64,000 nt of DNA, taken from Collinsella sp. AM34-10 (lineage in GTDB: Bacteria; Actinomycetota; Coriobacteriia; Coriobacteriales; Coriobacteriaceae). A program made the translations under genes and the position numbers. Shown piece after piece: positions 11,174 through 19,727 of this stretch (the first letter of the stretch is position 1; each line of letters begins with the position of its first letter). Location: contig NZ_QSIL01000001.1 in assembly GCF_003469185.1 (NCBI RefSeq), positions 124,001 through 188,000 of the forward strand, given 5' to 3'. The notes beneath the pieces were generated by a model. It did not search any database, was not told the origin of the DNA, and was given only the letters and a program-made list of their open reading frames with translations.

Positions 11174-12004
11174 ATGAGCGACGAAGAGCTCAAAAAGGTT
11201 GCCAACGAGGTAAGGAAGGGCATCGTCACCGGCGTGCACGCTGCCAAGTCTGGCCATCCGGGCGGTTCGCTCGGCGCTGCCGACATCATGACCTATTTGT
11301 ACTTTGAGGAAATGAACGTCGACCCGGCCGATCCCCGCAAGGCCGATCGCGACCGCTTTGTGCTTTCCAAGGGCCATTGCGCTCCGGGCCTGTACGCCGT
11401 GCTCGCCGAGCGCGGGTTCTTCCCCAAGGAGGATCTCGAGACGCTGCGCCACATCGGCAGCCACCTGCAGGGTCACCCCAACATGAACGACACCCCGGGC
11501 GTCGACATGTCCACTGGCTCGCTCGGCCAGGGCATTTCCGCCGCCGTGGGCATGGCCGTTGCCGCTAAGCACTGGGGCGATACTTACCGCACGTACGCCC
11601 TGCTGGGCGATGGTGAGAGCGAGGAAGGCCAGGTCTGGGAGGCCGCCATGTTTGCCGGCAACCAGCAGCTCGACAACCTCTGCGTGATCGTCGACCACAA
11701 CGGTCTGCAGATCGATGGCCCCGTCGAGGAGGTCAACGACCCCATGCCGCTCGCCGACAAGTTCCGCGCCTTTAAGTTCCATGTGGTGGAGCTCGCCGAC
11801 GGCAACGACTTCGATCAGATTCGCGCCGCTTTTGCCGAGGCTCGCGCCACCAAGGGTCAGCCGACCGCCATTATCGCCGAGACCACAAAGGGCAAGGGCG
11901 TCTCCTTTATGGAGAACCAGGTTGGTTGGCACGGCAAGGCCCCCAACGATGAACAGTTTGAGCAGGCCATGGCAGAGCTCACGGCCGCCGGAGAGGAGCT
12001 CTAG
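11174..12004 (+). CDS. tktA: Transketolase, N-terminal (ThDP-binding) subunit
   Basis: A 276-residue protein equal to the first third of a classical transketolase. It carries the SGHPGGSLGAADI segment, the LSKGHCAPGLYAVLAERG active-site stretch, and the thiamine-diphosphate/Mg2+ motif GDGESEEGQVWEAAMFAGN followed by VDHNGLQIDG. It works with the C-terminal subunit encoded 2 bases downstream to move two-carbon ketol units in the non-oxidative pentose phosphate pathway. Split transketolases are common in anaerobic Gram-positives and archaea. The ATG follows GAAAGGAAGGC. The upstream 207 bp should hold the promoter of this two-gene operon. Confidence 0.93.
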   Translation: MSDEELKKVANEVRKGIVTGVHAAKSGHPGGSLGAADIMTYLYFEEMNVDPADPRKADRDRFVLSKGHCAPGLYAVLAERGFFPKEDLETLRHIGSHLQGHPNMNDTPGVDMSTGSLGQGISAAVGMAVAAKHWGDTYRTYALLGDGESEEGQVWEAAMFAGNQQLDNLCVIVDHNGLQIDGPVEEVNDPMPLADKFRAFKFHVVELADGNDFDQIRAAFAEARATKGQPTAIIAETTKGKGVSFMENQVGWHGKAPNDEQFEQAMAELTAAGEEL

Positions 12005-12005
12005 G

Positions 12006-12947
12006 ATGGCAGACGTCAAGAAAATCGCCACGCGCGTAAGCTACGGCGAGGCCCTCGTCGAGCTCGCCAACGAGCACGATGACTTTGTGGTCCTCGACGC
12101 CGACCTGGCCGCCGCCACGCAGACCGGCAAGTTTAAGGCCGCCTGTCCCGATCGTTTCTTCGATGTGGGCATCGCCGAGAGCAACCTGATGGGTGTTGCC
12201 GCCGGTATCGCAACCACCGGCCGCGTTGCCTTCGCGAGCACCTTTGCCATGTTTGCCGCCGGCCGCGCCTTTGAGCAGGTCCGCAATTCCATCGGTTACC
12301 CGCACCTCAACGTCAAGATCGGTGCCACACACGCCGGTATCTCGGTGGGCGAGGATGGCGCCACGCACCAGTGCTGCGAGGATATCGCCCTTATGCGCGT
12401 TATCCCCGGCATGACCGTGATCGTTCCCGCTGACGACGTAGAAGCCCGCGCCGTGACGCGCGCCGCCTACGAGTGCGACGGCCCTGTGTACATGCGCTTT
12501 GCCCGTCTGGCCTCGCCGGTCATTAATGACCCCGAGACCTACAAGTTTGAACTGGGCAAGGGCATCATCATGCGCGAGGGCGCCGACGTTACCATCATTG
12601 CCTGCGGCCTGATGGTCGGCGAGGCCCTCGAGGCTGCCGAGCAGCTTGCTGCCGAGGGTATCGACGCCGAGGTCATCAACATGCACACCATTAAGCCCAT
12701 CGACGCTGACCTGATCGTCAAGAGCGCCACCAAGACCGGTCGCGTCGTGACCGTCGAGGAGCACTCCGTGATCGGCGGCCTGGGCAGCGCCGTTGCCGAT
12801 GTCCTGTGCGAGCAGTGCCCGACGCCGCTCAAGAAGATCGGCGTCAACGACACGTTCGGCGAGTCCGGTCCGGGTGCCGAGCTCCTGCACAGGTACGGCC
12901 TGGACGCCGCCAACATCGTGGCGACCACCAAGGAGTTCCTGGCATAA
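12006..12947 (+). CDS. tktB: Transketolase, C-terminal subunit
   Basis: A 313-residue partner of the preceding gene, starting one base after its TAG stop (TAGGATG), with the ribosome binding site inside the upstream coding end. It contains the pyrimidine-binding domain (DADLAAATQTGKFK, FFDVGIAESNLMGVAAGIA with the activating Glu) and the C-terminal transketolase domain (VTVEEHSVIGGLGSAVAD). Together the two chains form a complete enzyme, also similar to the E1 component layout of DXP-synthase-like proteins, but the GIAESN motif and operon mate favour transketolase. A GC-rich terminator closes the operon at 12998-13027. Confidence 0.93.
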   Translation: MADVKKIATRVSYGEALVELANEHDDFVVLDADLAAATQTGKFKAACPDRFFDVGIAESNLMGVAAGIATTGRVAFASTFAMFAAGRAFEQVRNSIGYPHLNVKIGATHAGISVGEDGATHQCCEDIALMRVIPGMTVIVPADDVEARAVTRAAYECDGPVYMRFARLASPVINDPETYKFELGKGIIMREGADVTIIACGLMVGEALEAAEQLAAEGIDAEVINMHTIKPIDADLIVKSATKTGRVVTVEEHSVIGGLGSAVADVLCEQCPTPLKKIGVNDTFGESGPGAELLHRYGLDAANIVATTKEFLA

Positions 12948-12997
12948 GGCAAGGCGGATCTCAAGGACTGCTTCGCCAGTACTATGGAAACCCGGCA

Positions 12998-13027
12998 GGG
13001 GCGCTCTCTTGGAGAGCGCCCCTGTTT
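12998..13027 (+). terminator. Terminator of the transketolase operon
   Basis: GGGGCGCTCTC pairs perfectly with GAGAGCGCCCC around a TTG loop, followed by TGTTTCTG. Confidence 0.85.
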
Positions 13028-13029
13028 CT

Positions 13030-13094
13030 GTTGCGGTGAAATAAGGACTGTTTTGCCAGCCTAAAGGCTCAATTAATCTGTATTTCACCGCAAC
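13030..13094. repeat. 65-bp GTTGCGGTGAAAT palindromic element, copy 1
   Basis: GTTGCGGTGAAAT (13030-13042) and ATTTCACCGCAAC (13082-13094) are perfect inverted ends, with AGGACTGTTTTGCC inside. Identical-length copies lie at 22563-22627 and 37913-37977. Here the element supplies the last codons and stop of the gene on the minus strand. Confidence 0.8.
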
Positions 13095-13800
13095 TTTCGA
13101 AGGCGTTCCCGCTTGTGCTGGCTCCGTCGCGACGATTGATTGCGGCTTGGCACAGTGCGGCGACATCGGGGGCATCGCTGCCTCGGTATGTCATGGCGAG
13201 CAAAGCGGCATCATAGATTTCGTCATTGGTCACATCGGCGGCATCAATGGGGCAGAAGGTGAGAATCGAATCCTGTTCTGCAAGCTCGGCCAGATCGATC
13301 GTTTCGCTCATGGCAAAGGCGTCATCGAGGACGAGCGTGGCACTCGTGCATGGAATTTGATAGATGGTGCCGTCCGCAGCGATAGGGGAACCTGCTGCCT
13401 CAAGCGTGTATACACCTTGCGTGAGATTGATGCCAGAGCCATCGGAGGCGACGAACTCAATCCTGTCGACCGTTATTCCGTCGATGGTCTTGCCCGTAAT
13501 GTGTATCGGAACGCGCGATGCTCCGTTATCGGTGTCCCAGCCCGCAGCCGTGACATCCAGCACAATGGCGTGTTCCGAATGGGCGGATACGAAGTGCGAC
13601 AACACCTGTCGCAGATGAAGGCCCATACAGCTACCGCCGACAATGCCAATTACCAGCATGCAGGTAAGGATGACCGCAACGTGGTTCCGAGGCTTTACCC
13701 GAAGCTCAGAATCAGCAGAGATGCCATTGACGGCAGCCCCGCACGCTGTGCAGTACCTCACGCCATCGCGCAACTCAGCTCCACAATAAGGACAATTCAT
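13069..13800 (-). CDS. Zinc-ribbon membrane-anchored protein of unknown function
   Basis: A protein of about 243 residues if started at ATG 13800. It opens with a double-Cys zinc ribbon, MNCPYCGAELRDGVRYCTACG (CxxC-x11-CxxC), then a linker and one transmembrane helix (HVAVILTCMLVIGIVGGSC), followed by a roughly 165-residue extracytoplasmic domain without a recognisable family. Zinc-ribbon plus single-helix proteins of this kind are frequent in Gram-positive gut bacteria. An earlier ATG at 13830 is possible; 13800 was chosen because the zinc ribbon then begins at residue 1. Its C-terminus (SCGEIQIN) and TAA stop are encoded by the right half of the 65-bp repeat, so the native C-terminus may have been altered by repeat insertion. 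Confidence 0.72.
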   Translation of the reverse strand: MNCPYCGAELRDGVRYCTACGAAVNGISADSELRVKPRNHVAVILTCMLVIGIVGGSCMGLHLRQVLSHFVSAHSEHAIVLDVTAAGWDTDNGASRVPIHITGKTIDGITVDRIEFVASDGSGINLTQGVYTLEAAGSPIAADGTIYQIPCTSATLVLDDAFAMSETIDLAELAEQDSILTFCPIDAADVTNDEIYDAALLAMTYRGSDAPDVAALCQAAINRRDGASTSGNAFESCGEIQIN

Positions 13801-14232
13801 ACTGGCCCCCACAACCATAGGCGTTCCCATCGAGGCCACTGTAAATCGACAATCCAAATCCGAGTTGCGCAACAATCAAATCAAGCCCATTTCAAGCAAG
13901 AGCTTCCTCCGGGAAACGGGCCCATCCCAACAAAGTGCAATTCAGACCCTCCCAAGCTTGCATTTGCTGCACCTAATAGAAACGCGGCGACTCCTTAGTA
14001 GCCGCAGGCCGCGCACAGGGTTACCTCCCAAATCTTTCCGCAGGACGGAGGAGCCCCCGCCGCACGTAGTGCGCAGCGGGGGCTCCGACATGTCCGAGGA
14101 CGATTTGGGAGGTAACCCTGCGCGCGGCCGGTGGGACCAAAACCCCGCCATGCTTCTTATGTGCAGCGAAGCTAATGCTGCTAAAATACAAAGCGCTCAT
14201 GTAGTTTAAACGCACGACGATAAGGAGCACCA
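13801..14232. other. Intergenic region before ftsE
   Basis: The 432-bp gap between divergent genes carries a 123-bp hairpin element at 14007-14129 and, nearer ftsE, an extended -10-like TGCTGCTAAAAT ending at 14187. The rest (13831-14006) shows no supported gene. Confidence 0.5.
14007..14129. repeat. 123-bp long hairpin element
   Basis: A 28-base arm at 14007-14034 (core AGGGTTACCTCCCAAATC) pairs with 14102-14129 (core GATTTGGGAGGTAACCCT) with one or two mismatches. An inner GAGCCCCCGC (14051-14060) pairs with GCGGGGGCTC (14076-14085) around GCACGTAGTGC. There is no T-tract. It looks like a non-autonomous palindromic element rather than a terminator. Confidence 0.7.
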
Positions 14233-15453
14233 GTGGGTAACCACTTCCGTACCTCCGGTGCGGGCGATGACGCCCCCAAGACGCAGCCAGGCGCCGCGGG
14301 CACTCGTTTCGCCACCCCGGATTCAGAGGATCAGCTGTTTAGCCCGATCCCCGCACAGCCGGCAGATCAGGCACAGCCGGCATCAGATCCCTTTGCCTAC
14401 AATCCCACCAATGATGTCGAGCTTTCCGAGGCCGCGGGTTTTGAGCCCGTGCAGAAGGTGACCGCTCGCGTGGATCAGCCCCAGGCGGACGCTGTTGCGC
14501 CGCAGCCTGTCATGGCCGGTATTCCCGACCCCTTGGCTCCTGCGACTCCGGCGCCACAGCCTGCGCAGTCCGGTCTTTTTGCCGGTATTCCCGATCCTAC
14601 GCAGCCCGCGGCTCCCGTAGTCGAGAGCGATCAGGCCGCCGAGGTCGCAAGCCTCGACAATGCGCTCAACAACCCCGACTTTACGTCGGTGTTTGCGCCC
14701 ATCGATCCGCAGGCCAGCCGCAAGAAGATGGCCAAGCAGGCCGGTGTCGAGCCCGTCATCCTCATGGAGCATGTCACCAAGATCTACCCGGCACAGCCCA
14801 ACAAGCCCGCGCTCGACGACATCAACATCGAGATCTATCCTGGCGAGTTTGTCTTCTTGGTCGGTCACTCCGGCTCGGGTAAGACCACGCTGCTGTCGAC
14901 GCTCAACCGCGACGTCAAGCCGACGAGCGGCCGCATTTTGGTCGCTGGCCAGGACCTCATGAAGATCAAGAACCGCAAGGTTCCGTTCTTGCGTCGCCAG
15001 ATCGGTGCCGTGTTCCAGGACTTTAAGCTCCTGCCGCAGAAGACCGCCTACGAAAACGTGGCGTTTGCCCTGCAGTGCATCGGCAAGCCCAAGGGCGTCA
15101 TTCGCAGCCAGGTGCCCGAGGTGCTTCGCCTGGTCGGTCTGGCCGATCAGATGGACTCTCTGCCCGATCAGCTGTCCGGTGGCGAGCAGCAGCGTGTCGC
15201 CGTTGCCCGCGCTATGGTCAACCGTCCGCCGCTGCTTATCTGCGACGAGCCCACGGGCAACCTCGACCCCGCGATTTCGCTGGGCATTATGAAGCTGCTC
15301 GAGCGCATTAACCGTACCGGCACCACCGTGATCGTTGCCACGCACGACCGCGAGATGGTCGATAGCATGCACCGTCGCGTGATCGCCCTCGAGGGCGGCC
15401 ACGTAATCCGCGACCAGGAGAGGGGAGGTTACGGCAACTATGGCACCAACTAA
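14233..15453 (+). CDS. ftsE: Cell division ATP-binding protein FtsE with long N-terminal extension
   Basis: The ABC domain occupies about residues 176-400: Walker A GHSGSGKT at 211-218, signature LSGGEQQR at about 314-321, Walker B LLICDEPTGNLD, and the switch His in ATHD. FtsE powers FtsX at the septum to control peptidoglycan hydrolases. Normal FtsE is about 220-230 residues; this protein has roughly 175 extra N-terminal residues rich in Pro, Ala, Gln and Asp, with two copies of GIPDP, likely disordered. The start is GTG 14233 after AAGGAG. The frame stays open and coding-like through the extension, so it is probably translated, although an internal start is not excluded. It overlaps ftsX by 14 bases. 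Confidence 0.93.
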   Translation: MGNHFRTSGAGDDAPKTQPGAAGTRFATPDSEDQLFSPIPAQPADQAQPASDPFAYNPTNDVELSEAAGFEPVQKVTARVDQPQADAVAPQPVMAGIPDPLAPATPAPQPAQSGLFAGIPDPTQPAAPVVESDQAAEVASLDNALNNPDFTSVFAPIDPQASRKKMAKQAGVEPVILMEHVTKIYPAQPNKPALDDINIEIYPGEFVFLVGHSGSGKTTLLSTLNRDVKPTSGRILVAGQDLMKIKNRKVPFLRRQIGAVFQDFKLLPQKTAYENVAFALQCIGKPKGVIRSQVPEVLRLVGLADQMDSLPDQLSGGEQQRVAVARAMVNRPPLLICDEPTGNLDPAISLGIMKLLERINRTGTTVIVATHDREMVDSMHRRVIALEGGHVIRDQERGGYGNYGTN

Positions 15454-16360
15454 CGTGGGCTATTCGCTCAAAGAGGCTATCAGCCACTTCTTCCGTAACT
15501 GGACCACCTCGCTCGGCGCCGTCATCACGATCTTCCTTTCGCTGTTTATCATCGGCCTGTTCATTATGGGTTCCGCGATGCTGAACTCCGTGATCGGTAC
15601 CGTCGAGGATCAGGTTGTCATCAATGCCTTTATTAGCGATGACGCCGATCAGGCAGACGTCCAGGCCTTTGAGGCCGAGCTCAAGACGTGGAGCAACGTC
15701 AAGTCCGTGACCTATAAGGATAAGGACGCCGCGCTGGCCGAGTACACGAGCAAGATGTCGGGCAACGCCGACGCCACCATGAGCGCGCTCGACGGCCAGA
15801 ACCCGCTGCCGGCCTCGTTCGCGATTGAGATGGACGACCCGTCTCAGGTCGAGAGCACGGCCAAGAAGCTCAAGAAGAACGCCGACTTCCAAAAGATCGC
15901 GGACGACGGCGACGTCAACGCGAGCGTGCTGTATGGCCAGGAGGAAGTGAGCCGCCTGTTCCAGGTGACCAACTACATCCGTATCGCCGCCGTGGTGCTC
16001 GTCGGCCTGCTGACCTTTATCGCGTTCATCTTTATCAACAACACGATTCGCCTGTCCATCACGGCGCGTCGTCGCGAGATTGCGATTATGCGCCTGGTGG
16101 GCGCCAGCAACGGCTTCATTCGCGGGCCGTTCATTACCGAGGGCGTGCTTCAGGCCATTCTGGGCTCGCTGCTTTCCATCGGTGTTTTGGAGTTGCTGCG
16201 CAACCTGCTGGTTCCGCGCCTGCAGGAGAGTGTCGGCTGGATGTCGTTTACGCTGCCGATGCAGTACTATCTGGTGACCTACGCCGCACTGATTCTTGTC
16301 GGCGTGCTCATCGGCCTCTTTGGCTCTGCCATCGCCATGCGCCGTTACCTGCGCGTGTAG
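15440..16360 (+). CDS. ftsX: Cell division protein FtsX
   Basis: A 306-residue permease-like protein with one helix near residues 25-50, a large extracellular loop (about 55-175, the region that engages hydrolases or PcsB), then three helices, and the FtsX/MacB segment RREIAIMRLVGASNGFIRGPF between helices 2 and 3. Its start lies within the end of ftsE, which fits the FtsEX complex stoichiometry. A strong terminator follows at 16385-16418. The usual downstream hydrolase gene is absent; RNase R follows instead. Confidence 0.94.
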   Translation: MAPTNVGYSLKEAISHFFRNWTTSLGAVITIFLSLFIIGLFIMGSAMLNSVIGTVEDQVVINAFISDDADQADVQAFEAELKTWSNVKSVTYKDKDAALAEYTSKMSGNADATMSALDGQNPLPASFAIEMDDPSQVESTAKKLKKNADFQKIADDGDVNASVLYGQEEVSRLFQVTNYIRIAAVVLVGLLTFIAFIFINNTIRLSITARRREIAIMRLVGASNGFIRGPFITEGVLQAILGSLLSIGVLELLRNLLVPRLQESVGWMSFTLPMQYYLVTYAALILVGVLIGLFGSAIAMRRYLRV

Positions 16361-16384
16361 GCATGCTTGGAATTCGTTCCTTCC

Positions 16385-16418
16385 AACGGGTCGTTCCTTT
16401 TGGGACGGCCCGTTTTTT
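16385..16418 (+). terminator. Terminator after ftsX
   Basis: AACGGGTCGTTCC pairs with GGGACGGCCCGTT around TTTT and runs into a T-tract that directly adjoins a GATCCC-ended repeat element. Confidence 0.85.
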
Positions 16419-16503
16419 GATCCCTTGGGGACGGAGGAAAACGGATCACTTAGGGGGTCGGTCGATTCGAGTGATTCGCAATCCTGCCGTCCCCTAGGGA
16501 TCA
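16419..16503. repeat. GATCCC...GGGATCA palindromic element, copy 1 (about 85 bp)
   Basis: The left half reads GATCCCTTGGGGACGGAGG followed by AAAACGGATCA; the right half ends CCGTCCCCTAGGGATCA. It starts exactly where the ftsX terminator T-tract stops. The second full copy, at 58553-58635, has the same relation to a terminator. Confidence 0.75.
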
Positions 16504-16553
16504 TTTGGGTAGACTCTTGGGGTGTAAACGGCTATCGATAGTAAGGAGGCGCC

Positions 16554-18689
16554 ATGGGGCGCAATAACAAACATAAGCGTAGCGCACGCAATAAACGCGG
16601 GCCGGTGCGCAGCGAGCGTCGCCCGAGCATGACTGGCCGCGTTCAGCTCCATGAGCACAGCGCTTATGTCGTGACCGACAACGGCGATTACAAGGTCATG
16701 GGTCGCGGTAAGCGTGAGATTATGGACGGCGATACCGTGGCCGTAAGCATCAAGGCGGGACCGCGCGGGGATCGTCGCGCCGTGATCGAGGGCGTCATCG
16801 AGCGTGCCGCCATCAGCGTGGTGGGTACGTATCAGACGGCCGGCCCGCTTGGTGTGATCGAACCGCTCGATTCGCGTCTCAAAGCCGATTTCTTTATTTT
16901 GCCTGAGGACAATTCGGCGGAGCGCCTGGGCGTGCGCCCTGGCGATGTCGTCGTCGCGCGTATTCTGACCTACCCGACGCGCTTGGAGTCGGGCACGGTG
17001 ACGATCGATCGCCGCATTGGCGGCGACGATGCGCCCGATCTGGGCGTCCAATATGTTATGGCGCGCTATGGCTATACCGACGGCTATCCCGAGGCGGCTC
17101 TGGCAGAGGCAGAGGCGCTTTCGCTCGATGTGACTGCAGCGCTTAAAGACCCGCTTCGCCGTGACCTGCGCGATCGCTTTGTCATCACCATCGACCCGGT
17201 TGATGCGCGCGACTTTGACGATGCCATCTCGCTCGAGCGCACGCCCGAGGGCGGCTATAAGCTGGGCGTGCATATCGCTGACGTTTCGCACTATGTTGCC
17301 TGGGACGGACATATCGACCTGGAGGCCCGCCATCGCACGACGTCGGTCTACCTTGCCGACCGTGTGCTTCCCATGCTGCCCGAGCGCCTGTCTAATGACC
17401 TGTGCTCGCTTCGTCCCGATGAGGATCGCCTGGCGTTTACCGTCGACATCGAGCTCGACGCGCAGGGCCGTGTGCGTCATTATGATCCCTATCCCAGTGT
17501 GATTCGCTCGCGTGTGCGTATGGACTATGACGGTGCCGAGGCGCTGCTGGTGCGTGCCGGCGCAGTTGAGTATTCCGTGTTGGAGGGCGCTGCGGAGGAT
17601 GTCGCTGTGGCCGAAGCCTCGCGCGAAAAAGCGCTTGAGCGCGGGCTTGCGTGCGAGGACACTGCTCACAGCTGTAACGTTGACCTGGCCGATTTCCTGG
17701 TCGCCGCAAACGAACTCGCGGAGCTTCGGCGTCGCATACGTCGCGCACGCGGTTCGGTCGACTTTGATACGGCCGAGATTCGCGCGCTGCTGGATGAGGA
17801 CGGCGTGCCTGTGCAGATTGTGGCACGCGAGCGTTCCTGCGCAACCTCGCTTATCGAGGAGGCAATGCTGCTGGCTAACGAGTGCGTGGCCGAGTGGCTG
17901 GCCGACCGCGATATCGAGGCGTGCTATCGTGTGCATGATGACCCCAGCCCCGACAGCCTACACGGTGCTGCTGTGGCGCTGACGCAGCTCGGCATCATCG
18001 ATGATCGCCGTGCGGCGGGCATTGCCCTGGGAAGTCCCGACGAGTTGCAGGCGACGGTTGACGCCGCTGCCGGTACGGCTAACGCGCCGCTCGTCAACAC
18101 CCTTCTTCTGCGCAGCATGCAGCGAGCGTTGTACAAGCCGCGCAACGAGGGTCACTTTGCGCTCGCCGCGCCGTGCTACTGCCACTTTACGAGCCCCATT
18201 CGCCGTTACCCCGATCTGGTGGTGCATCGCGTGCTCAAGCTGCAGCTGGCATACGAGCAGCTGGGTGGAAAAGACGCCTTGGTGCGTACGCCGAGGCTGA
18301 TCGGAAAAGGCAGAGAGTCGCTTCCGCGCATCCTGCCGCAAATCTGCCGCGCGTGCAGCGACGCCGAGCGTGCGGCCGACGCTGCCAGCCATGCGACGCA
18401 AAAAATCAAGATTGCTCAGTACTACGAGGACCGCCTGGGCGAGCGCTATGCCGGAACGGTCTCGTGGGTCAGCAGCATGGGACTATTCGTGCGTCTCGAT
18501 CTGACGCAGGTCGAGGGCCTGGTTTCCATTAAGAGCTTGGGTAACGAGTGGTTTGAGTTTGACGAGGACGCGCTCACATTGACGGGTGCCGACACGGGAC
18601 GCCGTTTTGAGTTGGGGCAGCGCGTGATTATCGAGGTCTCGCGTGTCAACACTACTCGCGGACATTTGGACTTTAAGCTCATTCATTAA
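16554..18689 (+). CDS. rnr: Ribonuclease R (RNase II/VacB family)
   Basis: A 711-residue 3'-5' exoribonuclease that degrades structured RNA and, with SmpB-tmRNA, faulty messages. It has an N-terminal basic segment and cold-shock OB domains (to about residue 190). The RNB catalytic domain includes IDPVDARDFDDAIS (213-226, with the metal-binding Asp cluster), HIADVSHYV and the HFTSPIRRYPDLVVHR signature, and a C-terminal S1 domain (ERYAGTVSWVSSMGLFVRL) completes the protein. The ATG follows TAAGGAGGCGCC. In many Gram-positives rnr and smpB are adjacent; here they are separated by about 3.4 kb of mixed genes. A terminator follows at 18721-18748. Confidence 0.95.
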   Translation: MGRNNKHKRSARNKRGPVRSERRPSMTGRVQLHEHSAYVVTDNGDYKVMGRGKREIMDGDTVAVSIKAGPRGDRRAVIEGVIERAAISVVGTYQTAGPLGVIEPLDSRLKADFFILPEDNSAERLGVRPGDVVVARILTYPTRLESGTVTIDRRIGGDDAPDLGVQYVMARYGYTDGYPEAALAEAEALSLDVTAALKDPLRRDLRDRFVITIDPVDARDFDDAISLERTPEGGYKLGVHIADVSHYVAWDGHIDLEARHRTTSVYLADRVLPMLPERLSNDLCSLRPDEDRLAFTVDIELDAQGRVRHYDPYPSVIRSRVRMDYDGAEALLVRAGAVEYSVLEGAAEDVAVAEASREKALERGLACEDTAHSCNVDLADFLVAANELAELRRRIRRARGSVDFDTAEIRALLDEDGVPVQIVARERSCATSLIEEAMLLANECVAEWLADRDIEACYRVHDDPSPDSLHGAAVALTQLGIIDDRRAAGIALGSPDELQATVDAAAGTANAPLVNTLLLRSMQRALYKPRNEGHFALAAPCYCHFTSPIRRYPDLVVHRVLKLQLAYEQLGGKDALVRTPRLIGKGRESLPRILPQICRACSDAERAADAASHATQKIKIAQYYEDRLGERYAGTVSWVSSMGLFVRLDLTQVEGLVSIKSLGNEWFEFDEDALTLTGADTGRRFELGQRVIIEVSRVNTTRGHLDFKLIH

Positions 18690-18720
18690 CCGGTACGGAG
18701 TGAGTATCGGCAAAGCGGAC

Positions 18721-18748
18721 AGGGCGGTCTTTCGGGGCCGCCCTCTTT
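18721..18748 (+). terminator. Terminator after rnr
   Basis: AGGGCGG pairs with CCGCCCT, followed by CTTTG, a weak T-tract. Confidence 0.65.
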
Positions 18749-18813
18749 GCGTGTCTCTTGATTGCCCTGCCATGAGCTCGGCCGCTTCTTCATATGCTTT
18801 TGGGAGATAGGAC

Positions 18814-18845
18814 CTACCAAAACAAGCCTGTCCCTTTTTGGCGGG
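18814..18845. repeat. 32-bp stem-loop element, copy 2
   Basis: Matches the element at 5791-5822: ACCAAAA...TTTTTGG arms with a CCTGTCCC loop. It lies just before the serine recombinase gene. Confidence 0.6.
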
Positions 18846-18867
18846 TTTACGAGAAAGCGGGGATGTT

Positions 18868-19473
18868 GTGGCAACGGTATATGGGTATGCGCGGGTGAGC
18901 ACGCGTGATCAAAATTTGAATCGCCAGTTGGATGCGCTGAGCGCCTATGGCGTGGAGCCGGCGAATGTTTTTGCCGACCGTGCGAGCGGCAAGGACTTTG
19001 ATCGCCCACGGTATCGGGAATTGCTTCATGCCTTGGCTTCCGGTGACGTGTTGGTGGTGCTTTCCATCGATCGGCTGGGTCGAAACTACAGCGAGATACT
19101 CGAGGAATGGCGTCGTATAACCAAGGAACTTGGTGCGGCCATCGTTGTGCTGGACATGCCGTTGCTCGATACGCGTGCGAGAGATTGCGGCGGATCGGAT
19201 GTGACCAGCACGCTGATCGCCGATATCGTTTTGCAGCTGTTGAGTTATGTGGCGCAGGTGGAACGAGAGAACATCCACCGTCGTCAGGCGGAGGGAATCG
19301 CGGCGGCGCGGGCGCGCGGCGTGCGTTTTGGTCGGCCCCGCAAGCCGTGCCCTCCGCAATTTGAACGAGTGCGCGATATCTATGAGGCGGGCAATATTAC
19401 CCGGAGTCAGGCGGCAAAGCGTTTGGGTGTGTGCGTGGGGACCTTCGATCGCTGGATGCGCGAGACGGAGTAG
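18868..19473 (+). CDS. Serine recombinase (resolvase/invertase family)
   Basis: A 201-residue small serine recombinase. The N-terminal catalytic domain shows YGYARVSTRDQN with the nucleophile Ser, the IDRLGRN motif, and the AQVERENIHRRQAEGI segment of the long E-helix. A C-terminal helix-turn-helix (ITRSQAAKRLGVCVGTFDRW) binds DNA. Such enzymes resolve cointegrates or invert DNA. GTG 18868 is chosen as the start because it yields the standard N-terminus. No transposase, inverted crossover sites or phage genes are seen nearby, so it is a lone recombinase whose target is unknown. It ends in TAG. Confidence 0.85.
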   Translation: MATVYGYARVSTRDQNLNRQLDALSAYGVEPANVFADRASGKDFDRPRYRELLHALASGDVLVVLSIDRLGRNYSEILEEWRRITKELGAAIVVLDMPLLDTRARDCGGSDVTSTLIADIVLQLLSYVAQVERENIHRRQAEGIAAARARGVRFGRPRKPCPPQFERVRDIYEAGNITRSQAAKRLGVCVGTFDRWMRETE

Positions 19474-19727
19474 GGCTGTCGGGGACGCGGGCTCAACGGC
19501 TACCGTCGCCCACCCAGACCCACTTGCCCCCGTTTGCATGTGGATGGGCACCAACATCCGTCGTGTCGCCCATACCGTACCATTGGCGCCCATGCGAGAC
19601 GTTAACCTCAAGATGGAAAACCGCGACCGCCTGTACGTCGGTGCCGGCTACAATATCGGCATCGGTCGCAGATGGCCATCGATGCGCTGTTTGCCAGACA
19701 CTTGTCTTTTCTAAGAAGGGAATCCCC

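Noticed and set aside
18600..19727. Invertible DNA segment controlled by the serine recombinase
   Set aside because: No pair of inverted crossover-like repeats was found on either side.
19474..19727. Small gene between the recombinase and the ArsC-like gene
   Set aside because: Short frames exist on both strands but none has a start signal together with plausible composition or recognisable similarity.
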